64,000 nt of DNA. Source: Candidatus Bipolaricaulota bacterium. Its GTDB lineage: Bacteria; Bipolaricaulota; Bipolaricaulia; Bipolaricaulales; Bipolaricaulaceae. The notes below the pieces were generated by a model. It searched no databases, was not told the DNA's origin, and worked only from the letters and a program-made list of their open reading frames with translations. Made by a program: the position numbers and the translations under genes. Shown here one piece after another: positions 30,331 through 38,976 of the stretch; positions within the stretch are counted from its first letter, which is position 1, and every line of letters begins with the position of its first letter. Location of the stretch: NCBI GenBank assembly GCA_022838705.1, contig JALHJZ010000001.1, positions 354,689-418,688 on the forward strand, written 5' to 3'.

Positions 30331-31737
30331 CTAGGGGCGCAGGCCCTGTCGCTGTTTTTCCGCGTACAACTGGGCGTCGGCGGCCTCGAGGAGGTCGCGG
30401 ATCGTACACGGATGGTCGGGGGTCCAGGTGGCCCACCCCATGTCCAATGCGATCGGGAGCTTCGGCAGGTGCTCACGGTTCCATAGCTCGACCGCGGTTC
30501 GCAGCCGCTGCGCCACGGCCTCCACCGGGCCCGCTGTCTCGGGGAGGACGATCAGGAACTCATCCCCCCCGTACCGCACGACCCAATCGCTCTCGCGTAG
30601 CGTCCGGCGGATGAGCTGAGCGATGGCCTGCAGAACATCATCCCCCCGCGCATGTCCCAGTTGGTCGTTCACCCGCTTGAACCCCCGCAGGTCGGTCAGG
30701 AGGAGGGTGAACGACCTCTTGTAGCGCTGGGACCTCTTCAGCTCTGTGTGGATGGTCTCGTCGAAGTAGTGCCGGTTGAGAAGCCCGGTCAAGGGGTCGT
30801 GCATCGCCTTCTCCCGCAGGAGCTCTTCGGTTTGAACCTGGTCGCTGATGTCGAGGACGTCCAGCAAGTGGGCCTGGCGGTCCAGGCACTGCAGGGTGTA
30901 AGAGCGCACGAGGAGCCACATCGTGCTTGAGTCCTTGCGCACGCCGCGCGCCCTCACGCCTGTCCGCTGGACCTCCCCCGTCGGGTGAAGGACCGTGGCC
31001 CGCTCATCGGGATGGATGAGCTGCCACCACGGGCGCAGGGAGAGGAGCTCTTCCCGTGAATAGCCGAATAGCTCCACAATCCGTCCGTTCACGTAGGAGA
31101 GGCTGTCCCCATCCGTCACCAGGAATCCAGCCATGCAGTGCTCGGCGAGGATGCGGAGCAGGGATTCGTCGGGGTCACAGCGGGCCTCGGTGCGGGAGAG
31201 GGAGATGGCCGCCATCCGTGCCAGTTCCCCAAGGGAGCGGAGCGTGGCTGGGGTGGGGCGAGATCCGTCGCGGGGGTCATCCACCGAGATCGCCCCGAGG
31301 ATCTGCCCCTCGAGTTCAAGCGGGGTGAGGAGGAGGTCGTCCTGGTGCCAGCCTCCCGGGACGATGAACCGGCGGCGGCTCTTCACGGCGGGGGCCACCT
31401 CCGCTGCGGCCGCTCCGGCGGGGATGTAGTAGGAGGCGCAGGTCCGGTAGGAGGGAGGGAAGCGGGAGGCAGTAACGGTTCCGTCCTGCTCGATGAAGCG
31501 GTGCAGCAGGGCCTCGTCCTCGGGGGCGAGCCCGCGCGCGGCGTACGCCACAACGCGGGAGGCCTCCCCCGCTTGGGTCAGGGGGGGATCGTAGGCACTG
31601 ACCACGACCCGGCGAAACGGGGTCTGCCGCAGTGCGAGATCGGCGATCGACTCCAGGATGGCCCCGCGCGCCTTCTCCGCACGATCCCCTGCGGAGTGCA
31701 GTTGAGAACGCTCTGAACCCGGTGGCACCTCGCCCAC
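30331..31737 (-). CDS. GAF-PAS-GGDEF diguanylate cyclase
   Basis: 468 aa. Residues 20-175 resemble a GAF domain (GWHQDDLLLTPLELEGQILG). PAS lies at about 185-300 (FLVTDGDSLSYVNGRIVELF). The GGDEF domain lies at about 305-465, with HDPLTGLLNRHYFDE, RYGGDEFLIVLPE and a full RESD inhibitory site five residues before GGDEF. The active site is intact, so it should make cyclic di-GMP under product inhibition. No membrane segment is visible. GTG at 31737 is only 10 bases from the TAAACT box of a good promoter, so the mRNA is essentially leaderless. No c-di-GMP effector is adjacent. Confidence 0.9.
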   Translation of the reverse strand: MGEVPPGSERSQLHSAGDRAEKARGAILESIADLALRQTPFRRVVVSAYDPPLTQAGEASRVVAYAARGLAPEDEALLHRFIEQDGTVTASRFPPSYRTCASYYIPAGAAAAEVAPAVKSRRRFIVPGGWHQDDLLLTPLELEGQILGAISVDDPRDGSRPTPATLRSLGELARMAAISLSRTEARCDPDESLLRILAEHCMAGFLVTDGDSLSYVNGRIVELFGYSREELLSLRPWWQLIHPDERATVLHPTGEVQRTGVRARGVRKDSSTMWLLVRSYTLQCLDRQAHLLDVLDISDQVQTEELLREKAMHDPLTGLLNRHYFDETIHTELKRSQRYKRSFTLLLTDLRGFKRVNDQLGHARGDDVLQAIAQLIRRTLRESDWVVRYGGDEFLIVLPETAGPVEAVAQRLRTAVELWNREHLPKLPIALDMGWATWTPDHPCTIRDLLEAADAQLYAEKQRQGLRP

Positions 31738-31747
31738 AGCGAGATGA

Positions 31748-31777
31748 AGTTTAGTGCGGGATAGAGGAACGCGTCAA
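31748..31777 (-). promoter_or_regulatory. Promoter of the diguanylate cyclase gene
   Basis: On the minus strand: TTGACG (31777-31772), 18-base spacer, TAAACT (31753-31748), then 10 bases to the GTG at 31737. Confidence 0.65.
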
Positions 31778-31933
31778 CTTTCAACGGGGTCAAGGAGAGA
31801 ACTTCTTTCCAGTTCCGCACAACGCCCCTTGGCCCGATGGGAGACAAGTGTCCAATCGGAGATTGAACCGATTCCTTTTGGGCCAGGTCGCCCCCGCCTA
31901 AGGTCAAGGGAAGCCCACAGAGGGGGTGCTGCG

Positions 31934-32467
31934 GTGGAACTGCACGAATGGTTGTCGGTATACCAAGCGGCGAGCGCGACAGCGGCTAACAAGGAGCGCA
32001 CGTACTGGAATCTGGCCGGGACGTGTCTTGTTGCGAGCGTCCTCCTCCTCATCCTGGGCGTCGTGCTCGGGATCGCCGTTGTCGAGGACGCCTACAACGG
32101 CTACGTTGCGACCACAGCCCTCCAGTGCCTGACCACGGTGGTGGCGGGGTTTGGGGTCTTGATCAGCACCTACTGGCTCGCCCTCCAGCACCGGATGTCC
32201 CGTGAGGTTGCCCACTGGCAGGGGCTCCTCAGGCAGCTGGAGGGGGAGTTCGCCGGGGCGGAGTTCTACCGCAGCAGCTTCCGGCTCCTTATCGGGCAGC
32301 CGGTCCGTAGCCCCCGGATCACCCCGCACTTCGACGAGTGGTACCCGGGGGTCACCCGCCTGGGCTGGTTCTCCCGCGCCCTGGCCGGCCTGACCACGGT
32401 CCTTCTCCCGACGGCGTTCCTGGTGGCGTGGATCGCGCTCGCGATCCTGCCATGGGTCATCCCCTAG
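31934..32467 (+). CDS. Small integral membrane protein (RipA-like topology)
   Basis: 177 aa, family not firmly recognised. GTG at 31934 follows AGAGGGGG and opens a soluble helix (ELHEWLSVYQAASATAANKE). Two hydrophobic helices follow at about 25-50 (TCLVASVLLLILGVVLGIAV) and 58-80 (TTVVAGFGVLISTYWLALQ). A soluble segment comes next with aromatic and acidic residues (HWQGLLRQLEGEFAGAEFYR), and a C-terminal helix at about 150-175. The N-terminal arrangement resembles the RipA family of membrane proteins linked to stress tolerance in other bacteria, but the match is weak. The frame's first 60 residues upstream of this GTG look non-coding. Confidence 0.65.
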   Translation: MELHEWLSVYQAASATAANKERTYWNLAGTCLVASVLLLILGVVLGIAVVEDAYNGYVATTALQCLTTVVAGFGVLISTYWLALQHRMSREVAHWQGLLRQLEGEFAGAEFYRSSFRLLIGQPVRSPRITPHFDEWYPGVTRLGWFSRALAGLTTVLLPTAFLVAWIALAILPWVIP

Positions 32468-32479
32468 CCCGGGCCTGGG

Positions 32480-32773
32480 TCACGGGCCGTCCCAGCCGAA
32501 GCGGGCGAGGTCGGTCCGCCCATCGGGGCCGAACGCCACGCCCTCCTGTTCGAGGAGGCGCTGCTGCTCTTCACCCAGGCGGCACATCCCGTCGGCACTC
32601 ACCACCCTCTGCCACGGGACGGGCGGCTCCCTCCCCCCGCGCAGGGCGGCGAGGGCGTATCCCACCGTGCGCGCCCCACACCCAGCCCACGCCCCGATGT
32701 CCCCGTACGTCGCCACCTTGCCCGGCGGGATGCGGCGGATGAGATCATAGATCCTTGCGTAGAGCTCGCTCAC
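32480..32773 (-). CDS. Alkyltransferase-like protein (ATL/MGMT fold)
   Basis: 97 aa. It has the MGMT DNA-binding domain without alkyltransferase activity: ARIYDLIRRIPPGKVATYGD, the recognition helix GARTVGYALAALRG, and PWQRVVSADG, where Trp stands in place of the acceptor Cys of PCHRV. Proteins with this substitution bind O6-alkylguanine and hand it to nucleotide excision repair. UvrC is encoded elsewhere in the window. It is 19 bases downstream of mobB and on the same strand, probably in one transcription unit with mutY. Confidence 0.9.
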   Translation of the reverse strand: MSELYARIYDLIRRIPPGKVATYGDIGAWAGCGARTVGYALAALRGGREPPVPWQRVVSADGMCRLGEEQQRLLEQEGVAFGPDGRTDLARFGWDGP

Positions 32774-32792
32774 ATGTCTCCCCGCGGGCGCG

Positions 32793-33272
32793 TCAGGGGC
32801 TGATGATCTCCGCCTCGAGGAAGTCGGCCACGGCTTCCGGGTCGAGTGGGAGGACCTCGGTCCCGTCCGGGACGCGCACCGGGCGATCCGAGATCACGGC
32901 CAGCACCGGGATCCGCCCGGCGAGGGGCTCCCCGGACCGGTAGACCTCGATCTTCGGATAGTCCGAGGTCTTGAACCCTTCAAGGAGGACGAGGTCGAGG
33001 TCCGCCATGTACCGGTCGAGGTACTCCTCGAGCGGCGTGCCCTCGTGGTCCCAGAACAAGGCCCCGTGGAGGTCGGAGTAGAGGAGGACGCGCTCCGCTC
33101 CCGCCTCGCGGTGGAGCTGGGTGTCCTTTCCAGGATGGTCCGGCTCCACGTCCGGGGCGACGTGCTTCGCTGTCCCCACGCGGTGTCCACGCTCGATGAG
33201 GACCGGAATGAGATCCCGGAGGAACGTCGTCTTCCCCGCTCCCTTGTGCCCGATGACCGCCACAACCTTCAC
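32793..33272 (-). CDS. mobB: Molybdopterin-guanine dinucleotide biosynthesis protein MobB
   Basis: 159 aa. P-loop GTPase-like protein that assists MobA in attaching GMP to molybdopterin. Walker A is VVAVIGHKGAGKTTFLRDLI at the N-terminus. RVGTAKHVAPDVEPDHPGKD near residue 32 and the Walker B-like LDLVLLEGFKTSDYPKIEVY near 92 are conserved. It implies molybdenum or tungsten enzymes in the cell. No mobA is adjacent. The gene sits between mutY and the ATL gene on the minus strand; a MoaD-like and a MoeB-like gene are 16 and 29 kb away. Confidence 0.92.
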   Translation of the reverse strand: MKVVAVIGHKGAGKTTFLRDLIPVLIERGHRVGTAKHVAPDVEPDHPGKDTQLHREAGAERVLLYSDLHGALFWDHEGTPLEEYLDRYMADLDLVLLEGFKTSDYPKIEVYRSGEPLAGRIPVLAVISDRPVRVPDGTEVLPLDPEAVADFLEAEIISP

Positions 33273-33355
33273 CTCGACCTCCTCCCGCGGAGGATTTTCG
33301 ATCGTCCCCTTGTTCCGTGCAACTCAGGCCCGATCGTTCTTCGCTGGCAGGGGGG

Positions 33356-34336
33356 CTACGGCCACCGCCCGCGCTCGGCCAGGGCGAGGATCTTCCGGTC
33401 GAGCTGGGAGAGCGGGCGCGCCTGCGGGTCCTCGCCCGGACCCTCCCCACTGGCCTCGTACACAGCGACCGTGAGCCGTTTGTGGGTGAAGGCATGCTTC
33501 ACCGTACCCACTGCCCGCGGATCCTGAACCTCGTACCGGGAGAGGAGCGCGCCCAACCCGTCCGGCCCCTCAGCGAGCGGGAACCCCCACAGGCCGCCGA
33601 GGGCCTGCCCATCACGCTTCTCCAGGACGTACCCCTGCGGCGTGCGCAGGACGAGGGCCGTCGCCGAGACCGCCCTCTGCCTCCGTGCCCGGGGAGCGGG
33701 GTACCGCCCCGCGTCGCTCTTCCCCGCGCAGGACCCCGCCACGGGGCAGGAGACGCAACGGGGATCCTTCGGCGTGCACACGGTCGCCCCGAGCTCCATC
33801 ATCGCCTGATTCCACGAACCAGGATCCTCCGGAACGAGGAGCCCCTCCGCCGTAGCCCGCAGCCACCGTGGGCTCGGCTCCTCCGCGGCGAACAAGCGTG
33901 CAACCACCCGTCGCACGTTCCCATCCACTGCTGCGACCGGTTCCCCGAACGCGATCGAGGCCACCGCTGCCGCGGTGTAGGGCCCGACCCCGGGGAGGTC
34001 GGCGAGGCCCGCTGCCGTCCGGGGGAGGCCGGTCCCCGCGACCTCTTGGGCCAGTCGGTGGAGGCTCCGCGCCCGCCGGTAGTAACCCGCTCCCGCCCAG
34101 GCCCGCAGCACATCTTCCTCCGCTGCCCGGGCGAGAGCACCCAGGTTGGGGAACTCCGCCATGAACCGGGCGTAGTATCCGAGCGCCTGCTCGGCCCGCG
34201 TCTGCTGGAGGAGGATCTCCGAGACGAGGATCGCGTACGGATCACGGGTCCTTCGCCAGGGGAGGTCCCGTGCGTTTTGCCTGAACCAGGCGAGGAGGGG
34301 TGCCCTCACCTCCTTCCCGTTGAGGTGCCCAACCAT
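33356..34336 (-). CDS. mutY: A/G-specific adenine glycosylase MutY
   Basis: 326 aa. Removes adenine mispaired with 8-oxoguanine. Motifs in order: RDLPWRRTRDPYAILVSEIL at residue 23, the helix-hairpin-helix LADLPGVGPYTAAAVASIAF near 108 with VAAVDGNVRRVVARLF carrying the catalytic Asp, and a four-Cys cluster CTPKDPRCVSCPVAGSC near 190 for [4Fe-4S] (C-x6-C-x2-C-x5-C). The C-terminal NUDIX-like domain is at about 225-326 (GYVLEKRDGQALGGLWGFPL). ATG at 34336 is used; the frame extends further only as a shadow of panB. It precedes mobB and ATL on the same strand. Confidence 0.93.
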   Translation of the reverse strand: MVGHLNGKEVRAPLLAWFRQNARDLPWRRTRDPYAILVSEILLQQTRAEQALGYYARFMAEFPNLGALARAAEEDVLRAWAGAGYYRRARSLHRLAQEVAGTGLPRTAAGLADLPGVGPYTAAAVASIAFGEPVAAVDGNVRRVVARLFAAEEPSPRWLRATAEGLLVPEDPGSWNQAMMELGATVCTPKDPRCVSCPVAGSCAGKSDAGRYPAPRARRQRAVSATALVLRTPQGYVLEKRDGQALGGLWGFPLAEGPDGLGALLSRYEVQDPRAVGTVKHAFTHKRLTVAVYEASGEGPGEDPQARPLSQLDRKILALAERGRWP

Positions 34337-34385
34337 GGCGGAAAGCCTACGTCGGGGCCGCCCTCCCGACCACCCGGGCTGGCTC

Positions 34386-34414
34386 TTGGCCCCGGTCGAG
34401 GGGCACGCTACCAT
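34386..34414 (+). promoter_or_regulatory. Promoter of panB
   Basis: TTGGCC at 34386-34391, 17-base spacer, TACCAT at 34409-34414. An AAGGAGG site then precedes the ATG at 34433, so this transcript has a short normal leader. Confidence 0.55.
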
Positions 34415-34432
34415 CCATCGCAAGGAGGCGCG

Positions 34433-35290
34433 ATGGATGACCAGCGGACCAAGGTGACGATCCCCGAGCTGCGGGCGATGGTGGAGCGGGGGGAGAAGAT
34501 CACGTTTCTCACCGCCTACGACTACCCGACAGCCTTGCTCGAGGACCGGGCGGGGATGGACATGATCCTCGTCGGCGACTCCGGGGCGATGTGCCTGCTT
34601 GGGCACAGGACGACCCTCCCCGCGACGATGGAGTTCATGGTCACGATCACCGCCGCCGTGAGCCGGGCCGCCGCGCGGGCGTTCGTGGTGGGCGACATGC
34701 CGTACATGTCCTACCAGCCCTCGAATGAGGTCGCGATCGTGAACGCCGGCCGGTTCATCTCCGAGGGCGGGGCCGACGCGGTCAAGCTCGAGGGCGGGGC
34801 GCGGATGGCGGAGCGGGTGGAGGCGATCGTGAAGGCGGGGATCCCGGTGATGGGGCACATCGGCCTCACCCCCCAGGCGGCGAGCGCGATCGGCGGGCTC
34901 AAGTCCCAGGGCCGGAGCGCGGCTACCGCCAAGGCGTTGATCGAGGACGCCAAGTGTCTGGAGGAGGCCGGTGCGTTCTCGATCCTCTTGGAGGCGATCC
35001 CGGCCAAGGTCGCCGAGGTCATCACCGGGCGGGCGAAGGTGCCGATCCTCTCCATCGGCTCCGGGCCGGCCTGTCACGGGCAGCTCCTGATCGTCCACGA
35101 CATCTTGGGGCTCTTTGAGGCGTTCACCCCGAAGTTCGTGAAGAAGTACGCCGACGTGTCGGCGGTGATGCTCGGGGCGTTCCAGGCCTACATCAAGGAC
35201 GTGAAGGACGGCGTCTTCCCCGGCCGCGAGCACACCTACACCATCCCGAAGGAGGAATGGGAAGCCCTGCGTGGGCTATTGGAGGCGTGA
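34433..35290 (+). CDS. panB: 3-methyl-2-oxobutanoate hydroxymethyltransferase
   Basis: 285 aa. It makes ketopantoate, the first step of pantothenate and coenzyme A synthesis, from 2-oxoisovalerate and methylene-THF (or the equivalent one-carbon donor). Motifs: ITFLTAYDYPTALLEDRAGM near residue 22, ILVGDSGAMCLLGH near 43 with the Mg-binding Asp, VVGDMPYMSYQPSNE near 83, VKLEGGARM near 112, VMGHIGLTPQAASAIGGLKS near 135, and LEAIPAKVAEVITGR near 180 with the catalytic Glu. It is monocistronic with its own promoter. panC and panD are not in the window. The restriction-modification genes follow after a 170-base gap. Confidence 0.95.
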   Translation: MDDQRTKVTIPELRAMVERGEKITFLTAYDYPTALLEDRAGMDMILVGDSGAMCLLGHRTTLPATMEFMVTITAAVSRAAARAFVVGDMPYMSYQPSNEVAIVNAGRFISEGGADAVKLEGGARMAERVEAIVKAGIPVMGHIGLTPQAASAIGGLKSQGRSAATAKALIEDAKCLEEAGAFSILLEAIPAKVAEVITGRAKVPILSIGSGPACHGQLLIVHDILGLFEAFTPKFVKKYADVSAVMLGAFQAYIKDVKDGVFPGREHTYTIPKEEWEALRGLLEA

Positions 35291-35461
35291 GCCACTGCCT
35301 GCCGGGGCAAGGTTCATGCTGCAAGGGCGGGGCGAGGAGGTTATCGTGAAGAGTGCTATGAGAGGGAGACCCTGTTTTGGGAGGCGGGGTGGCTCTACCG
35401 TGAGGGATGGATCTGCAAAATCTCATCTGCCGATGCTGGCCTATAGGGACTGGGGGAGGAA

Positions 35462-36394
35462 ATGCAGGACACGGTAGTCGGCCAGATCTTCTTCTCGGAC
35501 AACCTTGGAGTGCTCAAGATGCTTTCATCAGCATCCGTTGACTTGATCTACATCGACCCTCCGTTCAACACGGGCAAAGTTCAGCAGAGGACCCAACTGA
35601 GGACTGTTCGTGCAATAGACGGTGAACGCGTGGGGTTCCAGGGCCACCGTTACCGGACAATTGCTCTGCAAACGAAACGATTCTCCGATGTATTCGATGA
35701 CTATCTTGGTTTTCTGGAACCGCGCCTTCTCGAAGCTCGGCGTGTATTGGCCCCGCACGGCTCGTTCTACTTTCACATCGACTACCGAGAAGTGCATTAC
35801 TGCAAGGTCTTGCTTGATTCAATTTTTGGTCGCGACGCCTTCCTTAACGAGATAATCTGGGCCTATGACTATGGCGGAAGACCAAAGAACCGATGGCCTC
35901 CGAAGCACGACGATATCTTGTTCTATGTAAAAGACCCAACTAACTATGTCTTCAATAGAGATGAAATTGAGCGCATCCCGTATCTGGCACCTGGCCTGGT
36001 TGGTCCAGCAAAGGCAGCCCGAGGCAAACTTCCAACCGACGTATGGTGGCACACGATTGTTCCCACGAACAGTTCAGAGAAGACAGGCTATCCCACACAG
36101 AAACCCCTTGGAATCATACGGCGTATCATCCAGGCATCCTCAAGGCCAGGCGATCTGGTCCTCGACTTCTTCGCTGGGAGCGGGACCACGGGTGTCGCGG
36201 CCCTCGAGCTTGGCCGGCGGTTTGTCCTTGTGGATAACAACCCCGAAGCTCTTACGGTCATGGCCAAGCGGTTCGATGGCGTAGACCGAATCGAATGGGT
36301 GGGTTTCGATCCTCAACTGCACCGTGGGCAGAAATGCCAGCCGACCCTGTTCTCAGCTCCACCTCCTTCACAGGGACATCCAGATGTGCCCTGA
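35462..36394 (+). CDS. Type II DNA methyltransferase (N4-cytosine or N6-adenine, beta class)
   Basis: 310 aa. The catalytic motif VDLIYIDPPFNTGKV near residue 30 comes before the SAM motif LDFFAGSGTTGVAALEL near 235, the order of the beta class. HIDYREVHYCKVLLDSIFG, EIIWAYDYGGRPKNRWPPKH and GYPTQKPLGIIRRII are further family motifs. DPPF rather than DPPY or SPPY leaves the target base (m4C or m6A) open. The gene is clearly AT-richer than its surroundings and has a different codon style. Its end overlaps the start of a PD-(D/E)XK gene by 11 bases, so this is a complete, probably transferred, restriction-modification pair. Confidence 0.9.
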   Translation: MQDTVVGQIFFSDNLGVLKMLSSASVDLIYIDPPFNTGKVQQRTQLRTVRAIDGERVGFQGHRYRTIALQTKRFSDVFDDYLGFLEPRLLEARRVLAPHGSFYFHIDYREVHYCKVLLDSIFGRDAFLNEIIWAYDYGGRPKNRWPPKHDDILFYVKDPTNYVFNRDEIERIPYLAPGLVGPAKAARGKLPTDVWWHTIVPTNSSEKTGYPTQKPLGIIRRIIQASSRPGDLVLDFFAGSGTTGVAALELGRRFVLVDNNPEALTVMAKRFDGVDRIEWVGFDPQLHRGQKCQPTLFSAPPPSQGHPDVP

Positions 36395-36944
36395 GATCAC
36401 GGATGCTGATGTTCTGTTGCTCGCTTCGATCGCAAGTGCGCTCAAACCTGATTACACTCGCGAGGGAACAAAGGACCCCTGGGCTGGAAGTCCCTTCGCC
36501 TGGATTCGAGCGCGGCCCTCTCGTCAGATCGGGAAGATTGGAGAACAGCTTGTGGCGGGCTGGTGCGCAGCAAAAGGTCTCGATGTTACAGCCACCCATG
36601 ATCGAGAAGCTGACCGGGTTATCGCTGGACAGCGGGTAGAGATCAAGTTTTCGACGCTGTGGGAAACTGGTGTCTACAAGTTCCAGCAAATTCGTGATCA
36701 GAACTATGATTTCGCTGTATGTTTGGGTGTGTCCCCGTTCGAAGCACACTGTTGGGTCATCTCGAAGAAGGCACTGAGGGAACACGTAATTGGACATACT
36801 CCCCAACACCGCGGTAGATCCGGTACAGACACGTTCTGGATCAGCGTGCGTCCGGCAAGTCCTCCGGAATGGATGTTGCCTCTAGGAGGGACTTTGGGCG
36901 CGGCCTACCGGATCATGCGGAGATGGCAGATGAAAAAACGCTGA
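36384..36944 (+). CDS. Putative type II restriction endonuclease (PD-(D/E)XK fold)
   Basis: 186 aa, no named family recognised. ATG at 36384 overlaps the methyltransferase stop. The nuclease core shows GKIGEQLVAGWCAAKGLDV with Glu54, then HDREADRVIAGQRVEIKFS with Asp77, Glu86 and Lys88 in the D-x8-E-x-K arrangement of PD-(D/E)XK nucleases. The following YKFQQIRDQNYDFAVCLGVS is typical of core strands in such enzymes. Position next to a methyltransferase and the same AT-rich composition support an endonuclease role. The recognition site cannot be read from sequence. Confidence 0.75.
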   Translation: MCPEITDADVLLLASIASALKPDYTREGTKDPWAGSPFAWIRARPSRQIGKIGEQLVAGWCAAKGLDVTATHDREADRVIAGQRVEIKFSTLWETGVYKFQQIRDQNYDFAVCLGVSPFEAHCWVISKKALREHVIGHTPQHRGRSGTDTFWISVRPASPPEWMLPLGGTLGAAYRIMRRWQMKKR

Positions 36945-37304
36945 ATAGGGAGCGATAAGAATGCGAGCTAGAAAGGGACGTACCAACGGATTGCGTGATT
37001 CGGGAAAGGCGGTCACTGGTGGCGTGCCCTAGCGGTTGGGGGATGAGCGTCTGAACCTACACTGGTTCGGAAGCGCGGTGGAGGCGAGGGCGGTAACTGA
37101 GGGATGGCGGCAGGAGTACGATGAAAGGTGACCACACGCTAGATTAGCGGACCGGGCTCCTGTGCACCACACTCTTGAACTACTCAGCACTTCTAGATGA
37201 ACTTATCAGTGGACCGCAGATGGAGGCATGCCCCTCGGGTCCTCTCGCTCGGGCTGGTGCACTTCCCAGGAGGGCATGGCCCTATCCGGCGCGATGAAAG
37301 CAGG
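36945..37304 (+). other. Gene-free stretch between the restriction-modification pair and the acyl-CoA ligase gene
   Basis: No supported reading frame or RNA motif. The only structure I see is a short hairpin GAACC/GGTTC with a TACACT loop at 37053-37068. The stretch is mixed in composition and probably marks the right edge of the acquired restriction-modification insert. No transposase remnant or tRNA is detectable in it. Confidence 0.4.
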
Positions 37305-38948
37305 TTACGCCTTCACGTACAGGTGGCGCTTGATGTCCTGTTTGGTCGACTTCTCGAACGGCTGGTCGACGATCTTGATGCAATCCTTGTCCCGCAGGCG
37401 CTTGAACGGGGCGAGGTTCCGCTGCGTTTCCCGGATCGCCTCCCACACCCGCACCTTCGCTTGGTCGGGAGTCTCGATCCCCTGTTTCTTCAGGACCTGC
37501 CAGTTCGGGTACACCATCGCTGCCACCATCGGCTCGCCCCGGCTTCGGTCCTCGTACACGAGGACCTCCTCCACCTCCGGGATCCGCAAGAACTCCCATT
37601 CCAGCTCCTCAGGGTGGACCTTCTTCCCGGACTCGAGCACGATGAGGTTCTTCTTCCGGCCCGCGAGGAACAACCGCCCCTCCACGTCGAGCTTCCCGAT
37701 ATCGCCCGTGCGGAACCAGCCGTCGGGCGTGAGCACCTCAGCCGTGCGCTCGGGGTTCTTGTAGTAGCCGAGCATCACGTTGGGGCCCCAGACGATGACC
37801 TCGCCGTACCCCTCGAGGTCGGGCTTGTCCACCTTCACCTTCACGCCGGGGAGCGGCCGCCCGACATTGCCAGGGATGGGCGTGAACGGATCGCTCATCG
37901 TGAGCACGGGCGCGGTCTCGGTGAGGCCGTAGCCCTCGATCATCCCCAGCCCCAGCCGCCGCAGGCCCGCCCCCACCTCGGCGGAGAGGGGGGCCCCGCC
38001 GGACACGAAGAACCGGAACTGGGGCCCGAGGAGCTTGTCCTTGAGGAGCTTCCCGACAAGGCGTGGCATGAAACGGTGCAGGATCCTGCGGACTGCGTTC
38101 CCCTCGATGTTCTCCAGGATCCGTCGGTACAGGGAGTGGTAGAGCTTGGGCACGCCGACGAGCACGGTCACCCCCACCCTCCGCGCGAGGGCGATGAGGT
38201 TCCGATAATCGTCGGTGTAGGTCACGGTCGCTCCCACCCACAGCGGGGCGAGGAGGGTCGTGGTGAGGCCGTAGATGTGGTACCAGGGGACGATCGTCAC
38301 CAGGCTGTCCTCGGGCGTGAACTCAACCACCTTGAGGAACGCCTCGATGTTGGAGGTGATGTTGCGATGGCAGAGCATGACGCCCTTGGCGTCGTCGGTG
38401 GTGCCGGATGTGTACATGAGGACGGCGAGGTCTTCGCAGTCGGGATGCGCATCGGGAACCGCGGCTTCGCGGTCGGGGAGGACATCCCACAGGGAAACTG
38501 CGCCGAGGGCGACGTCCACCGAGATCACCTCGTTCAGGGACGGAACCGACTGGGTGAGGGGGGTGAACTCGTGGTAGCGCTGAGGAGAGCAGAAGAGGAG
38601 TTTCGCTTCGCACTCGGTGAGCAGCCGCGCCACCTCGCCCGGCTGGAGCCCAGCGTCCATCGGCACCGCCACCGCCCCCAGCCGTTGCACGGCGAAGAAC
38701 GCGACCGCCCATCCCACCGACGGTTTTGAGATCAGCCCCACGCGGTCGCCCGCGCCGATCCCCTGCCCGGAAAGCCACACCGCCAGCTTCCCCGACAGAT
38801 CCCACAGCTCGCGGTACGTGGCGTCCTGGAATTGCTGAACACCGCCCCGGGTCACAGGGACCCGCACCGCTACCCGTCGCCCATGTTGCTGCACAGAACG
38901 TGCCAGGAACTCCGGTATGGTCATGTGACGCTTGAACCGCGTCGCCAT
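37305..38948 (-). CDS. AMP-dependent acyl-CoA synthetase (long-chain fatty acid--CoA ligase-like)
   Basis: 547 aa. ANL-superfamily adenylate-forming enzyme. ATP-binding motif A3 is AVLMYTSGTTDDAKGVMLCH near residue 183, where the usual P/L-K-G is D-A-K-G. A5 is GYGLTETAPVLTMSDPF near 330, A7 is DGWFRTGDIGKLDVEGRLFL near 415, A8 is GRKKNLIVLESGKKVHPEEL near 435, and the A10 lysine is FEKSTKQDIKRHLY near the C-terminus. The substrate is most likely a fatty acid, but short or aryl acids are not excluded. Monocistronic on the minus strand, 29 bases downstream of trxB. Confidence 0.88.
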   Translation of the reverse strand: MATRFKRHMTIPEFLARSVQQHGRRVAVRVPVTRGGVQQFQDATYRELWDLSGKLAVWLSGQGIGAGDRVGLISKPSVGWAVAFFAVQRLGAVAVPMDAGLQPGEVARLLTECEAKLLFCSPQRYHEFTPLTQSVPSLNEVISVDVALGAVSLWDVLPDREAAVPDAHPDCEDLAVLMYTSGTTDDAKGVMLCHRNITSNIEAFLKVVEFTPEDSLVTIVPWYHIYGLTTTLLAPLWVGATVTYTDDYRNLIALARRVGVTVLVGVPKLYHSLYRRILENIEGNAVRRILHRFMPRLVGKLLKDKLLGPQFRFFVSGGAPLSAEVGAGLRRLGLGMIEGYGLTETAPVLTMSDPFTPIPGNVGRPLPGVKVKVDKPDLEGYGEVIVWGPNVMLGYYKNPERTAEVLTPDGWFRTGDIGKLDVEGRLFLAGRKKNLIVLESGKKVHPEELEWEFLRIPEVEEVLVYEDRSRGEPMVAAMVYPNWQVLKKQGIETPDQAKVRVWEAIRETQRNLAPFKRLRDKDCIKIVDQPFEKSTKQDIKRHLYVKA

Positions 38949-38976
38949 CTCTATCCTCCTCGATCGGCTTGAAGGA

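Noticed and set aside
29434..31737. Minus-strand frame 28400-30175 as one 591-residue fusion of GlpX with an upstream domain
   Set aside because: The first 265 residues are the wrong-frame shadow of the C39-like gene; real GlpX similarity begins at the GTG at 29380.
36945..37304. Small gene or transposase remnant in the gap after the restriction endonuclease gene
   Set aside because: No frame longer than a few tens of codons on either strand shows a ribosome site or protein-like composition.
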